Below are positions 28,166 through 39,052 of a stretch of 64,000 nucleotides of DNA, piece after piece; position 1 is the stretch's first letter; each line of letters begins with the position of its first letter. A program made the position numbers and the translations under genes. The notes below the pieces were generated by a model that searched no databases, had not been told where the DNA came from, and saw only the letters and a program-made list of their open reading frames with translations. The stretch comes from Euglena gracilis (Eukaryota > Euglenida > Euglenophyceae > Euglenales). The stretch spans positions 61,315,858 to 61,379,857 of the forward strand of contig CP154954.1 in the NCBI GenBank assembly GCA_039621445.1, given 5' to 3'.

Positions 28166-28212
28166 TTCAAATCCAGTAGGCTGTGCCACTGGTCGGTGGA
28201 TTCGGTTCGCCC
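28166..28212 (+). other. Conserved LINE 3' hairpin tail (LINE 1)
   Basis: TCAAATCCAGTAGGCTGTGC then CACTGGTCGGTGGATTCGG, ending CCCCACCACCGTT. GGTGG and CCACC arms enclose a CGGTTCG loop. The same tail ends LINE 2 (38654-38709) and the stub (38974-39030), and sequence diverges immediately after CCGTT, so this is the 3' terminus probably recognised by the reverse transcriptase. Confidence 0.75.
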
Positions 28213-28254
28213 CACCACCGTTCTTCTTTCTTTCATCCACAAACGACCTCCTGC

Positions 28255-31200
28255 AATGAGCGCCGCCATTCGGGCCACATTAAATTCTCCGTCCGAGGTC
28301 TTATCCCCCTCCCTGCCCGAAGCCGGGGTGTCCTCCTCCAAACAAGATATCTTGAAACCGACCTTTTGCCGGTTGGAGGAGTAACCACGGTCATCGCGGC
28401 GCTTACCGCGATTTCCGTAGCCGGGCCGGGGGGAACGAGATCTGGGACATTTGGATGCGTGGTGATCTTTGGAACCGCAAAGTGAACAACGGGATTTGTG
28501 GCGGGATTCCGCATAACGGGGGGAACGGTATTCCGTTCGACCGTCAAACCGTCGTGGTGAACGGGTTTCCCGTCGACCATGACCGGTGTACCGGGGTTTC
28601 CCCGGTGACTCCCGCGAAGAGGATGATCCACTTCGCGAACGAGATCGTGAAGAGTCGCGATTGAAATCCCGTTTTCGGGTAGGGGGTCCAGGTGACCGAC
28701 CGCGAGAAGGACGGGTTTCCCGACCATCACGCGATGGTGACTTGGGCCTACCGCTAAAGCGGTTCTCCGAAGAACGTGAAACTCCCGATTGACGTGAAAA
28801 CGCCGAGGAACCCGATCCCCGTGAGGAGGTCGAGCCCCTTGGGCTTCCAATAAGCTTTCGCGCATCGGGATTCGGGCATTCCCGAGACATGTGACCAGAT
28901 TTGTTGCACAAAAAGCACAGTTTATCCGTGCCTTGGTCCGAAGAACGCTGATTCCGCGTTTTCGGTCCCGTGGTGGGTGATCTTGGTGACATGGGTGATT
29001 TTTGCAACGCGTTAACCGCACCCGCAGGGATTCCCGCGGTGGGATGCGTTTGGAAAGCGGACTGTATTTGTCCCAAAACTTGTGTGAGCTTGAGTTGCTT
29101 TGACACATAATTCCAACGTTGGGCAAGAGTCATCTCATGCCCTGCCAACTCCTCGCGATGGATATCCTTCACGAGGGATGGTGTAAAATGCAACAAAACC
29201 GCATCGAATTGTTCGCGCATTTGCTTCTCGCTAAGTTCATCAACTTCGGAAGCAAGTGCTAACCCTTTGGCATACCAAAGGTCAATGGATTTCCATTTGC
29301 GATCCGATGGCGCGGATTGTCGCCATTTCTTTTCCAGGGTAATCCTGGTGACCAAGCTTGAGTTGGTTGAAGCGTATTGCTCAACCAGGTCATCAAATGA
29401 TACGCCATTACGTATCACCAAATTGCGTGCGCGTTCTCGCTCCTCCCTCGGTAGGCAATCGATGAATTCCATCTTGACTACCTCGGGATTCGGGTCTTGG
29501 GTGGGTCCCTTTAGTGCCCAATAGTACTCCCAGTCCCGAAAAAATTGTTTCCATGTGGTTGGATCCCCGTCCCATTGGGGTTTTACCTTGTTCGCGATTG
29601 CGATGGTGCCCTTGAAGTCTCTCTGAGTAACCCGCTGACCCTCGGTGGTATTCCAGGGGTTTGGGTCAGGGTGATTCTTTACACCAAACGCGTTTCGCGG
29701 ATTTTCCGCTCCATGTGTGCCCCGTGCAGGATTTCTCGCACCAAGTGTAGCGGTGGCAGGATTTTCCTGCGGGAAATGCGAAAAATGTGGTGAATTTCTC
29801 CCGGTGGGGCGGGTTTCCCGCCGAAAACCCGATGGGTGTTCTGGTAATCCAGAACCCGTTGGTGGTTGGTATGATCGCGAATGCGACACATGACCAATGC
29901 CAGGTGTGGGGTGTTGGCTCATTCCTCGTACAAGGTTGGAATGTTGAATTTCTTGGTGGAGACTCGAATTTTCGAGCGGGGGGTCAATTTCCTCATCGGA
30001 AATGTGTTGTGAAAAGTGGGTTTGTGGTGTTGGCAAATGCAAAGGTGGTACAATTCGCGTTTTCACGGGTGGTTGTACCAAATTCGCAGTGGATGTAGGG
30101 ATTCCTACTCCGGAAATGGTAATTTGAGAACGCGATTCCGGGACATTTGGAATACCAACCGCAGCGCTTACCGCGGTGGATGGTGGCACAACCGGTACCG
30201 GAGTGGACATTTTATCCAAACTCGCGGACAAGTCATGCACCGTTTCTTCCAAATGTTCCACCAACTGGAGTTGGCCGCAAATACGGTCAACCTCAGTCTC
30301 CAAATGCCTAACGCGTTTGCGGTAACGGGAAAAATCGTCCAAGTGTGGTAACTTTTCAGAAACCAAGTGTAAGTCTTGGACAAGTTGTCTTTGGGACTCC
30401 TCCACATTCCGGAGTTGACCCGCAAGCGCTTTTACTGCGTTTGAGACAATTTGCAATTGGTGGGGTGACTTGGTGGGGGTTTCCGCGGTGGTGCGCGAAT
30501 TTTCCGCGGTTGGCTTTTCCAACAGCGCAGAAATTCGTGCATCCAACCGTGAAACCTCATCTTGCATGGATCGGGCATTCCGATTCACCGATTCCTCAAG
30601 TTGAATCAAACTTGTGCAAAATGCTTGCAAGGTTTCCTTGTTGTCACCAAGCATTTTGTTGTAAAATGAGCGAAATTCCGGTGACTCGGATATCCGAGCA
30701 CGCGAAATGGGCGGTAGTGAGCGGATTTCCGCTACTGTGGTGGACAACAAGGTGCAACGGGTTTGTAATTCCCCAATAGCGGCTTGAATACCACTAATGT
30801 CGGGAATTCGCTTGGAAAGTGCGGAAACATGCTCCTGCAAACCGACAACGGTGGCATTAATACCGCCAATGTCCGTTTGCATTTGTTGTTGAGTGAAAAC
30901 CAACCGTTGTGCGCAATCCGCGATTTTCGCGTTCAAGGTGGTTAATCCATCCTGATGTGCGGCACAATGGCAGGATTTTTGCTCCAAGTGTGAAATTCGT
31001 TCCTCCAAAAGCTGGATTTGCGTACGGGGAACAAAATTTTCTTGCACTTTCGCCTGAAATTGCTTCAAGTGCTCGATTTCCGAGCCAAGATGCAAAATCC
31101 GTTGTTGTGCTTCTTGGAAAGAAGTGGTAAGTGCGGCAAAATGCTCAACCGCGACAAAATTACCGATTTCCGGCATTTTGGGGGTGGCATTTTGCGCTTG

Positions 31201-32286
31201 TAACTGCTGCTGCAATTGCAGTAGCATGGTTGAACAAGATTCCACTTTGGCAAAAAGATGGCTCATACCATCTTGCACATGCAGAAACTTGGAGTCATTC
31301 CGCGTTTCCGCTTCATGCAGCATTTCGCTGATTTGTTGGAAATTTTGTGGAAGTTGGATGCGCAAAATACTGTCAACACTTTCTCGAAAATGCTGAAGGT
31401 CTTTCCCCGCATTTTCAAAATTGTGTTGGCAATATTTGCCGATTTCCTGCAAATAATTCCAGCAACACTCCAGTTTGGTGTTGACAACCCTTTGATTGTC
31501 CTCATCGAACTGCAAAACTTTGTTGAGCATGGTTGCGCATTCCGCAACGCATTGGTGGACATGCAAAATTTGCTTGCTAAGCGGGTGATCCGCTGGGAGT
31601 TGACCGAGAATTCGGTAAACATCACCGGGGGTGAGGTTATCCCTCAAATCTTCCTCATAGTCCTCCACAATAGAAACGGCACCAGAGATTTCCGGTACCA
31701 CCAGACGCATATCTGGGTTCCATGGCAATGCAGGGAAAACCGCAGCTTCCGCGGGTAATCCCGGCAATGCGCGAAATGGTGTGGGGGGTGGTAATTGAGG
31801 GGGGGGTTGGAAAAAACACGGTGTTTCCACCGAGTTGCACTCCAGAAGGCCCACCGGTGCTTCCACCGGGGATCTTTTGGGTGTGAACAGAGCAAAGGGC
31901 AAATACCCCTCACTTTGTTCATGGGTAACATGAGTAACCAAGTGTGAGGATGCAAGGGGTTCATCCCCTCGCCGTATCAATGATGGGTGAATCGGGATGG
32001 AGGAAGGCATTTTGCCACCTACATCCCGCACAATCAATGACAATGATGATGAAGAGGGTTCATTACCCCCATGCAATAATAAAGGCGTTTCGCCTTTTGA
32101 CAATGACAAATGAGTCAAATTGCCTTCTTCTTGCTTGGGGGGTCGGGAATTGGAACTTGTTTCATTCAAACCGTTCCAATCCCCGCAATCTTCATCGCAA
32201 TTGCTCAATGAACTCATCAACAAGTCATAATCAAATTTGGGGTTGGGGCTTGTGCTCTGCATCTTTTGAGATGGGTAAAAAGGCAA
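28255..32286 (-). CDS. Chromovirus gag, intact reading frame (fragment A)
   Basis: About 1,340 element-derived residues starting MPFYPSQKMQSTSPNPKF with no stop; the frame then runs by chance into LINE 1 tail sequence (28150-28254). N-terminal third: acidic/Ser/Pro-rich. Residues ~230-790: long Gln/Leu/Glu heptad-like coiled-coil regions. Then a capsid-like segment (WDGDPTTWKQFFRDWEYYW), a CCHC knuckle CFLCNKSGHMSRECP, an Arg/Ser-rich stretch, and a second knuckle CSLCGSKDHHASKCP. Gag packages element RNA. It is several times the usual gag size. Related copy at 57173-61274. Confidence 0.85.
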
Positions 32287-32506
32287 AAACCCAAAAATTC
32301 ACACAAATAAGCAGAGAAACAGGGACCAGAAAGGTTGTATCGGCGATTACCGAACAGAGCCTTCTGAGACCTGTATCCTTGCTTAAAGGTTGGCTAGGGG
32401 CCAGGAACAGTACTTTCACCGTGTTTCACGGCTCAGTACGATCCTCACCACCAGTCAACCACAGAGTTTCTCTGTGTGGAACGTCTGTGTAGGATCGTTG
32501 CCTTAA
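32287..32506 (-). other. Fragment A 5' leader
   Basis: Non-coding leader between primer-binding site and gag ATG, nearly identical to 61275-61494. Confidence 0.7.
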
Positions 32507-32516
32507 TCTGCTACCA
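32507..32516 (-). promoter_or_regulatory. Primer-binding site (initiator tRNA-Met), fragment A
   Basis: Minus strand TGGTAGCAGA directly after the LTR, complementary to the ...TCTGCTACCA 3' end of eukaryotic initiator tRNA-Met. Confidence 0.75.
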
Positions 32517-32944
32517 AGTGTACGTCCAAAGCTTTCCCTTTTCCCCTTTTTGGAACTTTCTGAAAAAGCCTTTCGCTTTCGCCTTGGTGCGCAGCCTACT
32601 TATGGTAGGGAAAAGTCTTTGGAGTAACGAAAAGCGGTTTTCCCCTTTTCTTCCCAATTCCCCAAGAAGCAAAGCACAAAGCAAAGATTCAGAAGTTTCT
32701 TCTGAGATCAAAGTCGATTGTTCCGAGGGTTTTTCCCTCTGACAAAACCAATGGTCAAACTTTGAGATTGTGAGAGTAAAAGAATACCACCTGTGGGGGA
32801 AGGAGAGAAAAGTGCTGACGTGTCCAGGGGCAGATCCCAGAAGGGTCTGCCACGATCTTACCAACTGTGGTTTCCACAGTGGTGCGACCGTCACAGAACC
32901 CACTCTGCAGATATCCTACAGAGCTGGGACGTGCCTGGTACACA
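32517..32944 (-). repeat. LTR, fragment A
   Basis: Starts AGTGTACGTCC and ends CTGGTACACA on the plus strand; matches the LTRs at 45219 and 61505. It is the 5' LTR of the gag fragment. On its right, the sequence passes directly into an oppositely oriented piece of the same family, without a 5' partner duplication. Confidence 0.88.
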
Positions 32945-33293
32945 CCATATTACGACCCCATACAGTCCGCGCGGAATGTGCGTATCACATGCCAATCGAT
33001 ATCCACCCGGGGAATGCCCCGCAGCTGTCAGCCAATCACCCACGGATGAATCACTTCATCTGGCCTGCCACTCTGCCCAGGAAATTGTGGTAAAGCTGCA
33101 ATGGTTCCTCGCGGAAAGAGCGAGTGCAACCAAGCACACAGTCCCCGAAGGATGGGTTCGGGACTGGGTGGCACCTGACTTTGACTACGAAACCTGGCTC
33201 GTGGACAGACCACCACCAAAAAAATTCCAGATGGTCCTGGTGGAAGATCCCCTGGACTCGGGCGATGATTATTGGCTGTTGGAAAGGATGTAA
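32945..33293 (+). pseudogene. ORF3 C-terminal fragment (fragment B)
   Basis: Plus-strand copy of the end of the unknown chromovirus ORF3: HTVRAECAYHMPID, ERASATKHTVPEGWVRDWV, TWLVDRPPP and DPLDSGDDYWLLERM before the stop. It has one frameshift at about 33090 relative to 46554-47696. Its similarity to the full-length element shows that ORF3 belongs to the family and is not a private insertion. Confidence 0.8.
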
Positions 33294-34197
33294 TGCCGAA
33301 ACATCATTACCAGCCCCATGCAAGGTAAGCGCCTTCATGGAGCCTGGACACCCCAGAGACTTATACACTATACAGTGGTAGCGGATATCGCTAAACAGCC
33401 CTGGGATGACCCTGGGTCTGTCTGACACACTCTGCGCTCTGGATGGAAGCATCCAAGAGCCCCCCCCCACTCTCTGCCACTAGCCGTGCGGACGGAAACC
33501 GTCTGTAGGAGGTAAGCGCCTCTTATCACGTCGTGAAGGAGCTACCGCTGTGAAGACCTTGGCAGCCGGGAAACCTGGCAAGCCGGTAAGTGACACACAG
33601 CACACAGTGCGCACGCCGTAATAATAGGCCAACTTGGCACTTTTCGGCCAATAAGGCCGCTTAAGGTTGCCAGATCGCAAAAATTCTCTTCTGGCCTAAG
33701 CCAGCCCCCCTCTTCTCCCTACTTTCACCCCACCCCCGCAAAGCTGTCGCCGGCAGTCGGTTTTGTAAGTAGGCTTTTGTTTCCTAGTGCGGATATGAAC
33801 GCCTAGCAGCCCTATCCGGGTATGACCAGGATAGGAGCCTGCCCCCCCCCTCCACTCCTCTCCCCTCGGGTTTTCAGCGAATACGCTTGACCAACCCCGC
33901 GTGCCTTTGGCACACCCAAAGTGGGCACATGGGACACTTTGTCAGGAAACCAGCCAAGCCCCGTTTCCCACAGTGGGCTTTTTCACACCCCACCTAAGCC
34001 GAAACGGCTAATAGGTAACCGCGAAAAGCGGCTAACCTTTTGCGCGTTTTTTGGGCTCTGGGTGGATGCCACTGTGCGGAAAGGAGAGACACCGAATGGA
34101 GTAGAAGTGAACCCCATTGGGGAAGCGTCAGACATCCTGACTGGACCTGGCAATCCCTGGTCCATGAAGGAAATCAGGCGTAGCCCTGAGAGGGGGA
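33294..34197 (+). other. Fragment B 3' non-coding region with polypurine tract
   Basis: Reverse complement of 45646-46553 in the full-length element, including GCAGCCGGGAAACCTGGCAA and TTAGCCGTTTCGGC-type hairpin blocks. It ends with the polypurine GAGAGGGGGA directly before the LTR. Confidence 0.75.
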
Positions 34198-34625
34198 CGT
34201 GTACCAGGCACGTCCCAGCTCTGTAGGATATCTGCAGAGTGGGTTCTGTGACGGTCGCACCACTGTGGAAACCACAGTTGGTAAGATCGTGGCAGACCCT
34301 TCTGGGATCTGCCCTTGGACGCGTCAGCGCTTTTCTCTCCTTCCCCCACAGGTGGTATTCTTCACTGTCATCAATTGCAAGTGTGACCATTGGTTTTGTC
34401 AGAGGGAAAAACCCTCAGAACAATCGATTTTGACTCCAGAAGAAACTTCTGAAGTGTTTGTCTTGTGCTTTACCTCTTGGAGAATTGGGAACAAAAGGGG
34501 AAAACCACTTTTCGTTACTACAAAGACTTTACCTAACTATAAATAGGCTGCGAACCAAGGCGAAAGCGAAAGGCTTTATCAGAAAGTTCCAAAAAAGGAA
34601 AAAGGGAAGGCTTTGGACGTACACT
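34198..34625 (+). repeat. LTR, fragment B (3' LTR)
   Basis: Reverse-oriented LTR beginning GTGTACCAGGCACG and ending GGACGTACACT. Immediately beyond it LINE 2 coding sequence begins in mid-frame, so the element had inserted into LINE 2; the other flank is lost. Confidence 0.88.
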
Positions 34626-34627
34626 GT

Positions 34628-36373
34628 ATGCCGAACGCGGTGCTGGCACCCTTGGCACGCGCCGGCAGAAACCTTTGGGCACAGCTAAGGAAAACCATCG
34701 GAACCAGGGCACGCGCCTATCTCATGCAACCAGTCGCAACCTCTTGGCAGCAGTCACAAAAGCTGGCTGCAAACCCTGTCTCCTCGGTGTCCACACGCTC
34801 CGCCGCAAGCAGAGCGGATGAGGTCCAGACGGAACTCTTCATCCGCCGGATCGAAACGTTGGTGGCCAGAGGGGCTGTGGGGAAGGCCTGCCAGTTGCTC
34901 CTCTCGGAAGGAGTGCAGGACGCGGCTCATCCCGCCGTGCGTGAGAGATTATGCCGGATGCACCCAACAGAGGCGGAACCCGGAAGGGGACCTACTTCGA
35001 GGTGGAAACCACTATCACGTAGCGATGATGTGGCAGACGACCGCCGTATGGTGAAACATGCAGTGCGTAGCTTCGGCCCGGAGTCTGCGGCAGGCCCCTC
35101 AGGACTTCGGCCTGAGCACCTGAAGTCCCTGCTCAGGGACGAGTCCGGGGGCTCGGCAGAGGATGTCCTGGATGACTTGACGGAGTTTGTCTTCGGGTGC
35201 GTGCTTGCGGGAATCCCTAATGGGGCAGCACAAGTGATGTGCGCTGCACGCCTGACCCCCCTTCAAAAAACCAAAACCTGGACAGGGGCACCCACAGACC
35301 CTGTGGGCAAGACATCCCCAGAAGAGGAGGGCAGTCGCCCCATCGCAGCTGGGTAAACCCTGCGCCGCCTGGTGGCGAAAGTGCTAATGCGCCACCCAGA
35401 GGTCCGTCGGTCTCTGGCCACAGCCCTATCTCAGCAACTGGGAGTGGGCGTACCTGATGCATGCGCTCTGATAGAAATGGGTATCCAGCAGCTAGTTGAT
35501 GGCCTCTCTCATATTGGAAAGGCAGACTGGGGACTCCTCCAGCTGGGTTTTTCAAACGCGTTCAACTGCATTTGTCGAGACAATTTGCTTGCAGAAGTTG
35601 CTGAGCGATACCCTCCCCTGCTTCCTCGGTTGGAGATTTGCTACGCCCGCCATTCTCAGTTCTATCTCGTAAAAGCTTCACTGCGAAGCAAGTCCGGTGT
35701 GCAGCAAGGGGACCCGTGCGGGCCGGCTGCCTTTGCCCTCGGGATACAATCCCTCTTGGACAGGCAAGGTATCGTGTGCTGGCAAGCCTGGTACCTGGAT
35801 GATGCCCACAACATGGGCACGCCGGAACAGCTCGAAAGGGCAGTAAGGCTGATCCTGAACGAGGGTCTACAGATTGGTGTGGGAGTCAACATGACGAAGT
35901 GCAAACTCTGGGGTCCCGCATTTGTTTCGCGTGGAGAAGGCCTGCTTCAGGGCATCCCAGTGGAACCTTTCACACCCGGCACTGGCATCCGTGCGCTAGG
36001 AGTGCCCGTCTGCCACCCGGCAGGACGCCTGGACTTTGCCACTGTCCTTTGGGAGGAGCGCCTCTCGGGAGTCCGGAAAGCGTGCGACCTGATGCAATTG
36101 CTGCCGTCGCCGCACCTACAGTCCACGGTGCTCAGGCAATGGCTTGATGCATGTAAAGTAAACGACCTGCTTCGAACCAAACACCTCTCGGGATTCAAGG
36201 CGCCACGCCATTCCTTTGCCCCTCTCCTTCGGGACACAATGTCTGTTATCACCGCTCGCCCACTGGATGATAAACAGAGGGCTCAACCCTCTCTGCCAGT
36301 CCGCCTGGGGGGGCTTGGGATCCCAGACCCAGAGGTATCGAGAGCACTGGCAAGGTGGGTGGCCATTCCTTGA
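34628..36373 (+). pseudogene. LINE 2 reverse transcriptase region
   Basis: Reads NAVLAPLARAGRNLWAQL, SAAGPSGLRPEHLKSL, then an in-frame TAA (35354) where LINE 1 has Glu. It continues in the same frame with TLRRLVAKVLMRHPEVRRSL, LLQLGFSNAFN (motif A Asp replaced by Gly), SGVQQGDPCGPAAFA, WYLDDAHNMG and LPVRLGGLGIPDP. It closes at a frameshift after 36355. The lost motif A Asp is a catalytic defect in addition to the stop. Confidence 0.85.
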
Positions 36374-36596
36374 CTTCGTCTCACGAGCAGATAGCACTCT
36401 GTGCCTACCCGAGGGTTGCCCCCAGCTCCCACAGGATTACGGAGAGACGGGCTTGGTGATCTCGGGCCGCACCAAAGGGGTGGCGCCTGTGGTTAACCTC
36501 CAAACGGACCCAAGCAAAGTGAGTTCCTTGTCTCCCACAATGGTGAAACAGAAGTGGTGAACAGATGAGGTCGTCAAGGTCCAGGCAGACCTGCTT

Positions 36597-37204
36597 TTGG
36601 CTGGCCTCGTTGGAAATGACGCGGTCCGTTTCGCATGCCAGCGGAGGCCGCACGCCATGGCCTGGTCAGCGGTCAAACCCTCCACCCCCCTGAAAACCCT
36701 CGTCAGACCGGCAGAATTCAGAGCCCTGACTCAGTGGTCCTTGGGGCGCCAAGTTTGCCCCACAACGACAGATGGCTCCTTGACGGAATGCCCCCGCTGC
36801 CACCAACAAATGGATGTTGGAGGAAATCATCTGGTCTGCTACCACAAAAACAACACTTTGCGGCGACATGGTGCCCTCCACCGGTTCGTTTTGGACCTGG
36901 CGAGAAGGGCCGGTTTGATGGCTCGACGAGAAGAGGTGGCAGACAACCGGACGAGATCTGGAGGTGTCTTAATCACGAGATTCGACGCGGACGGACCTGC
37001 TGCAGTGGATGTCACCGTCCGCCACCCGTTGCAATCAGCAAACCCGGTCTCCTCCATGGACACCTTGGCACGGTGGCACGAATTACAAGAGGGAGACAAA
37101 AACGCAAGTATGCAGCCACCTGCGAACGGCTGGGATGGACGTTCATCCCGTTTGTGGTTGATTGCTTCGGAGGGATGGGGGAGCGAGCGGCAGGATGGGT
37201 AGGG
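36597..37204 (+). pseudogene. LINE 2 zinc knuckle and endonuclease region
   Basis: CPRCHQQMDVGGNHLVCYHK knuckle, LRRHGALHRFVLDLARRAG, AAVDVTVRHPL and, after a frameshift near 37095, KYAATCERLGWTFIPFVVDC and FGGMGERAAGWV. It matches LINE 1 residue for residue in order, then breaks off at an insertion. Confidence 0.8.
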
Positions 37205-38125
37205 CGTGGGCGGCCTGATAACTATGCCTTAACAGCGAGCGGCAGGCCCGCGAGGGTCCTCGGGGTGCTACGCGGAACAGGGGAGGCCGTTGGAACGGCA
37301 GCACCCGATAGCAACCGTGAACCAACACGGTGCAGTGGGACTCGCTAGTCGGCCATCAGGTCGGGCGGCCTTCGGGGTGCGGCGCACTTGCAGCAGCGTT
37401 CGCTATATCCCGAGGGGTACGTGGCCTGGTGGTGGTGGTGGTACGGGGGCGACGGCACTCACCTAGCCTTGGGCACCAGATTGCTGGGGCTGTACCCAAG
37501 GTGAACAGGCAATGCTGGTGAGAACGGACAAAGTATGTAGTATGTCGGGGGCTGCGGATAAGACCGTCGGTTCTCCCCCGGGGAAACCTGGGTGGCCCAG
37601 CGGGGGCTCTGGCCCCTTCTGGGTGGCACCGGAGTGTGGCGCACCGGTGCCGAGGATCGCTATCGACTGCGTCACCAGCCGGTCACCTAAACGTGGTCGA
37701 TGTTGATGAGGCAACCGCGCATGGTGGCTCAACGTACAGTCACGCCCATGTGAGCCCCTGGAGAAGCCAAAGCGCCTTGGGATGAGCACGGCCTGGGGAC
37801 CAAGGTGATCCATTGAAGTGGGGGCGTGCAACGCATAACGACAACCCGAGTCCCGAGGGTGGCATGGTGGAAGGAGACCCGGGTGACCCTCGCGATCCTT
37901 CCTCCTTTCACCCGGACAGGAAACTTGTGAGACGTGGAAGCCGGTGGTGGAGGGTGCCAAGGGGCCATGACTCGCCGTCCACCATCGGTTTGGGTGCCCT
38001 CGAGGCCTTGACTAGCTCGACCCACCTCAAAAAAGTCCTAGTCCAAGTGCCATGGAAAGGTTCCAGCCCTGCGGTGCAAGCAGCCCTCAGGGAGGGTGGA
38101 GCCCCGAAGGAATAAGCGTCATACC
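37205..38125. other. ~0.92-kb insertion of unknown type inside LINE 2
   Basis: LINE 2 protein similarity stops at GERAAGWV (37204) and resumes at CLRTALAQTDV (about 38125). The sequence between is GC-rich, without homopolymer runs, and contains a GTGGTGGTGGTGG run and several strong hairpins (TCCCCCGGGGAAACCTGGGT; CCGGAGTGTGGCGCACCGG). There is no recognised protein, terminal repeat or target duplication. Confidence 0.55.
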
Positions 38126-38313
38126 CTAGTGTCTCCGCACTGCGTTGGCGCAAACCGATGTTCCTCAACGACGATCGTCAGAGGCCACGGTATAGCAAGC
38201 GCTGAGTCTAACGTTGGCCAGAGAATTGGCTCGCCAGCTGGTTTGGGTGGCAGTGGCGGAGCCATCAGGCGACGTGGATCTCACTACCCACACCCCATAT
38301 GCCACGGAGTAAA
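38126..38313 (+). pseudogene. LINE 2 protein C-terminus
   Basis: CLRTALAQTDVPQRRSSEAT, then a stop, then QALSLTLARELARQLVW and TPYATE before TAA; parallels the LINE 1 ending (LAREVGRQLVW...). Confidence 0.75.
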
Positions 38314-38653
38314 ATAGTGTCTGGGCGAACACCATGTAAGCACCTGTGGACGCTGATGTCAAGCCAAGGCAGCATACACCGGCCACCAAGGGCCGGTATT
38401 ATTGGCTCTGTCTCGTAGAGACAACATGGTAAACACACCTGAGAGAACGCCGTAAGGTCGGACGAACCCGAAACCTCCATTCGGAACACCGGGAAACAGC
38501 TTGCTCCCATCAATTCCACCCCACCGCGCCTGCTCCCTGCCACCTCACCCCTCGGACCCTGGCCCCTGCATGGCCGACTCCGGGTTCACCTGACCACCTT
38601 ACCCCTGAACCACGGGCACGGCCCGTCTGTACGTCACCTCACCTCGGAACCTG
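38314..38653 (+). other. LINE 2 3' untranslated region
   Basis: Non-coding, with a GGCCACCAAGGGCC hairpin near 38379. It diverges from the LINE 1 UTR except near the tail, suggesting a different subfamily. Confidence 0.5.
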
Positions 38654-38709
38654 TCAAATCCAGTAGGCTGTGCCACCGGTCGGTGGACTCGGCTCACCCC
38701 ACCACCGTT
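38654..38709 (+). other. Conserved LINE 3' hairpin tail (LINE 2)
   Basis: TCAAATCCAGTAGGCTGTGC, CACCGGTCGGTGGACTCGG, ending CCCCACCACCGTT. Confidence 0.75.
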
Positions 38710-38714
38710 TAGTA

Positions 38715-39030
38715 AGCACGTGAAACTGATCCAGATCCAGATCCCAAATGCACCACTCGGTGGACAAGTGTTGGACAAGTCACGCCTTGCTCACGCAAGA
38801 GAGAGATCAGCGACCGATCCGAATTGCGTGGTCGGGAGCAGCGTTACAAACTACCTATGCACCCGCAGCAGGCCGAGTTTCCTTAGCTAAGCTCGCCCTT
38901 CTTACATGCCCCCACACCCCCCGCACCTCACACAGACATTTTCTTCTGTATATAGCCTCACTCCCCTGAACTCGTCAAATCCATTAGGTTGTGCCACTGG
39001 TCGGTGGGCTCGGTTCGCCCCACCACCGTT
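38715..39030 (+). mobile_element. LINE 3' stub (5'-truncated copy)
   Basis: About 315 bp of LINE 3' UTR plus tail: AGCGACCGATCCGAATTGCG, CACCCGCAGCAGGCCGAG and the CCCCACCACCGTT end. Closest to the LINE 1 UTR. Such extreme 5' truncation is usual for target-primed reverse transcription. Confidence 0.8.
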
Positions 39031-39052
39031 TGTTTATAAACTGAAACTGAAA

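Larger units (their letters stand above)
23746..28212 (+). mobile_element. LINE 1: non-LTR retrotransposon with 2A motif and restriction-like endonuclease
   Basis: Order: tandem 5' monomers (23746-24140), one long reading frame with a 2A-like motif, reverse transcriptase, CCHC knuckle and endonuclease region, a ~480-base 3' UTR, and a conserved 3' hairpin tail. Only a single frameshift near 25936 interrupts it, so it is the best-preserved LINE here. No apurinic-type endonuclease is seen at the N-terminus; the C-terminal CCHC plus PGD...DVT layout suggests the restriction-like-endonuclease group of LINEs. Confidence 0.85.
34626..38709 (+). mobile_element. LINE 2: 5'-truncated, broken copy
   Basis: Same family as LINE 1. 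Starts inside the polyprotein at the position equivalent to LINE 1 about 24935 because an LTR element interrupts it. Carries RT (35080-36370), CCHC/endonuclease (36600-37200), a ~0.9-kb foreign insertion, the protein C-terminus (38125-38313), a 3' UTR and the hairpin tail (38654-38709). A stop at 35354 and several frameshifts inactivate it. Confidence 0.85.

Noticed and set aside
28180-28212. tRNA-like or SINE promoter in the LINE tail (GGTTCG loop)
   Set aside because: Only a single hairpin; no box A, no cloverleaf, and it always ends LINE copies.
28150-28254. Extension of gag into the LINE 1 tail as a fusion protein
   Set aside because: The last ~35 codons translate LINE 3' tail sequence in the wrong sense; open by chance.
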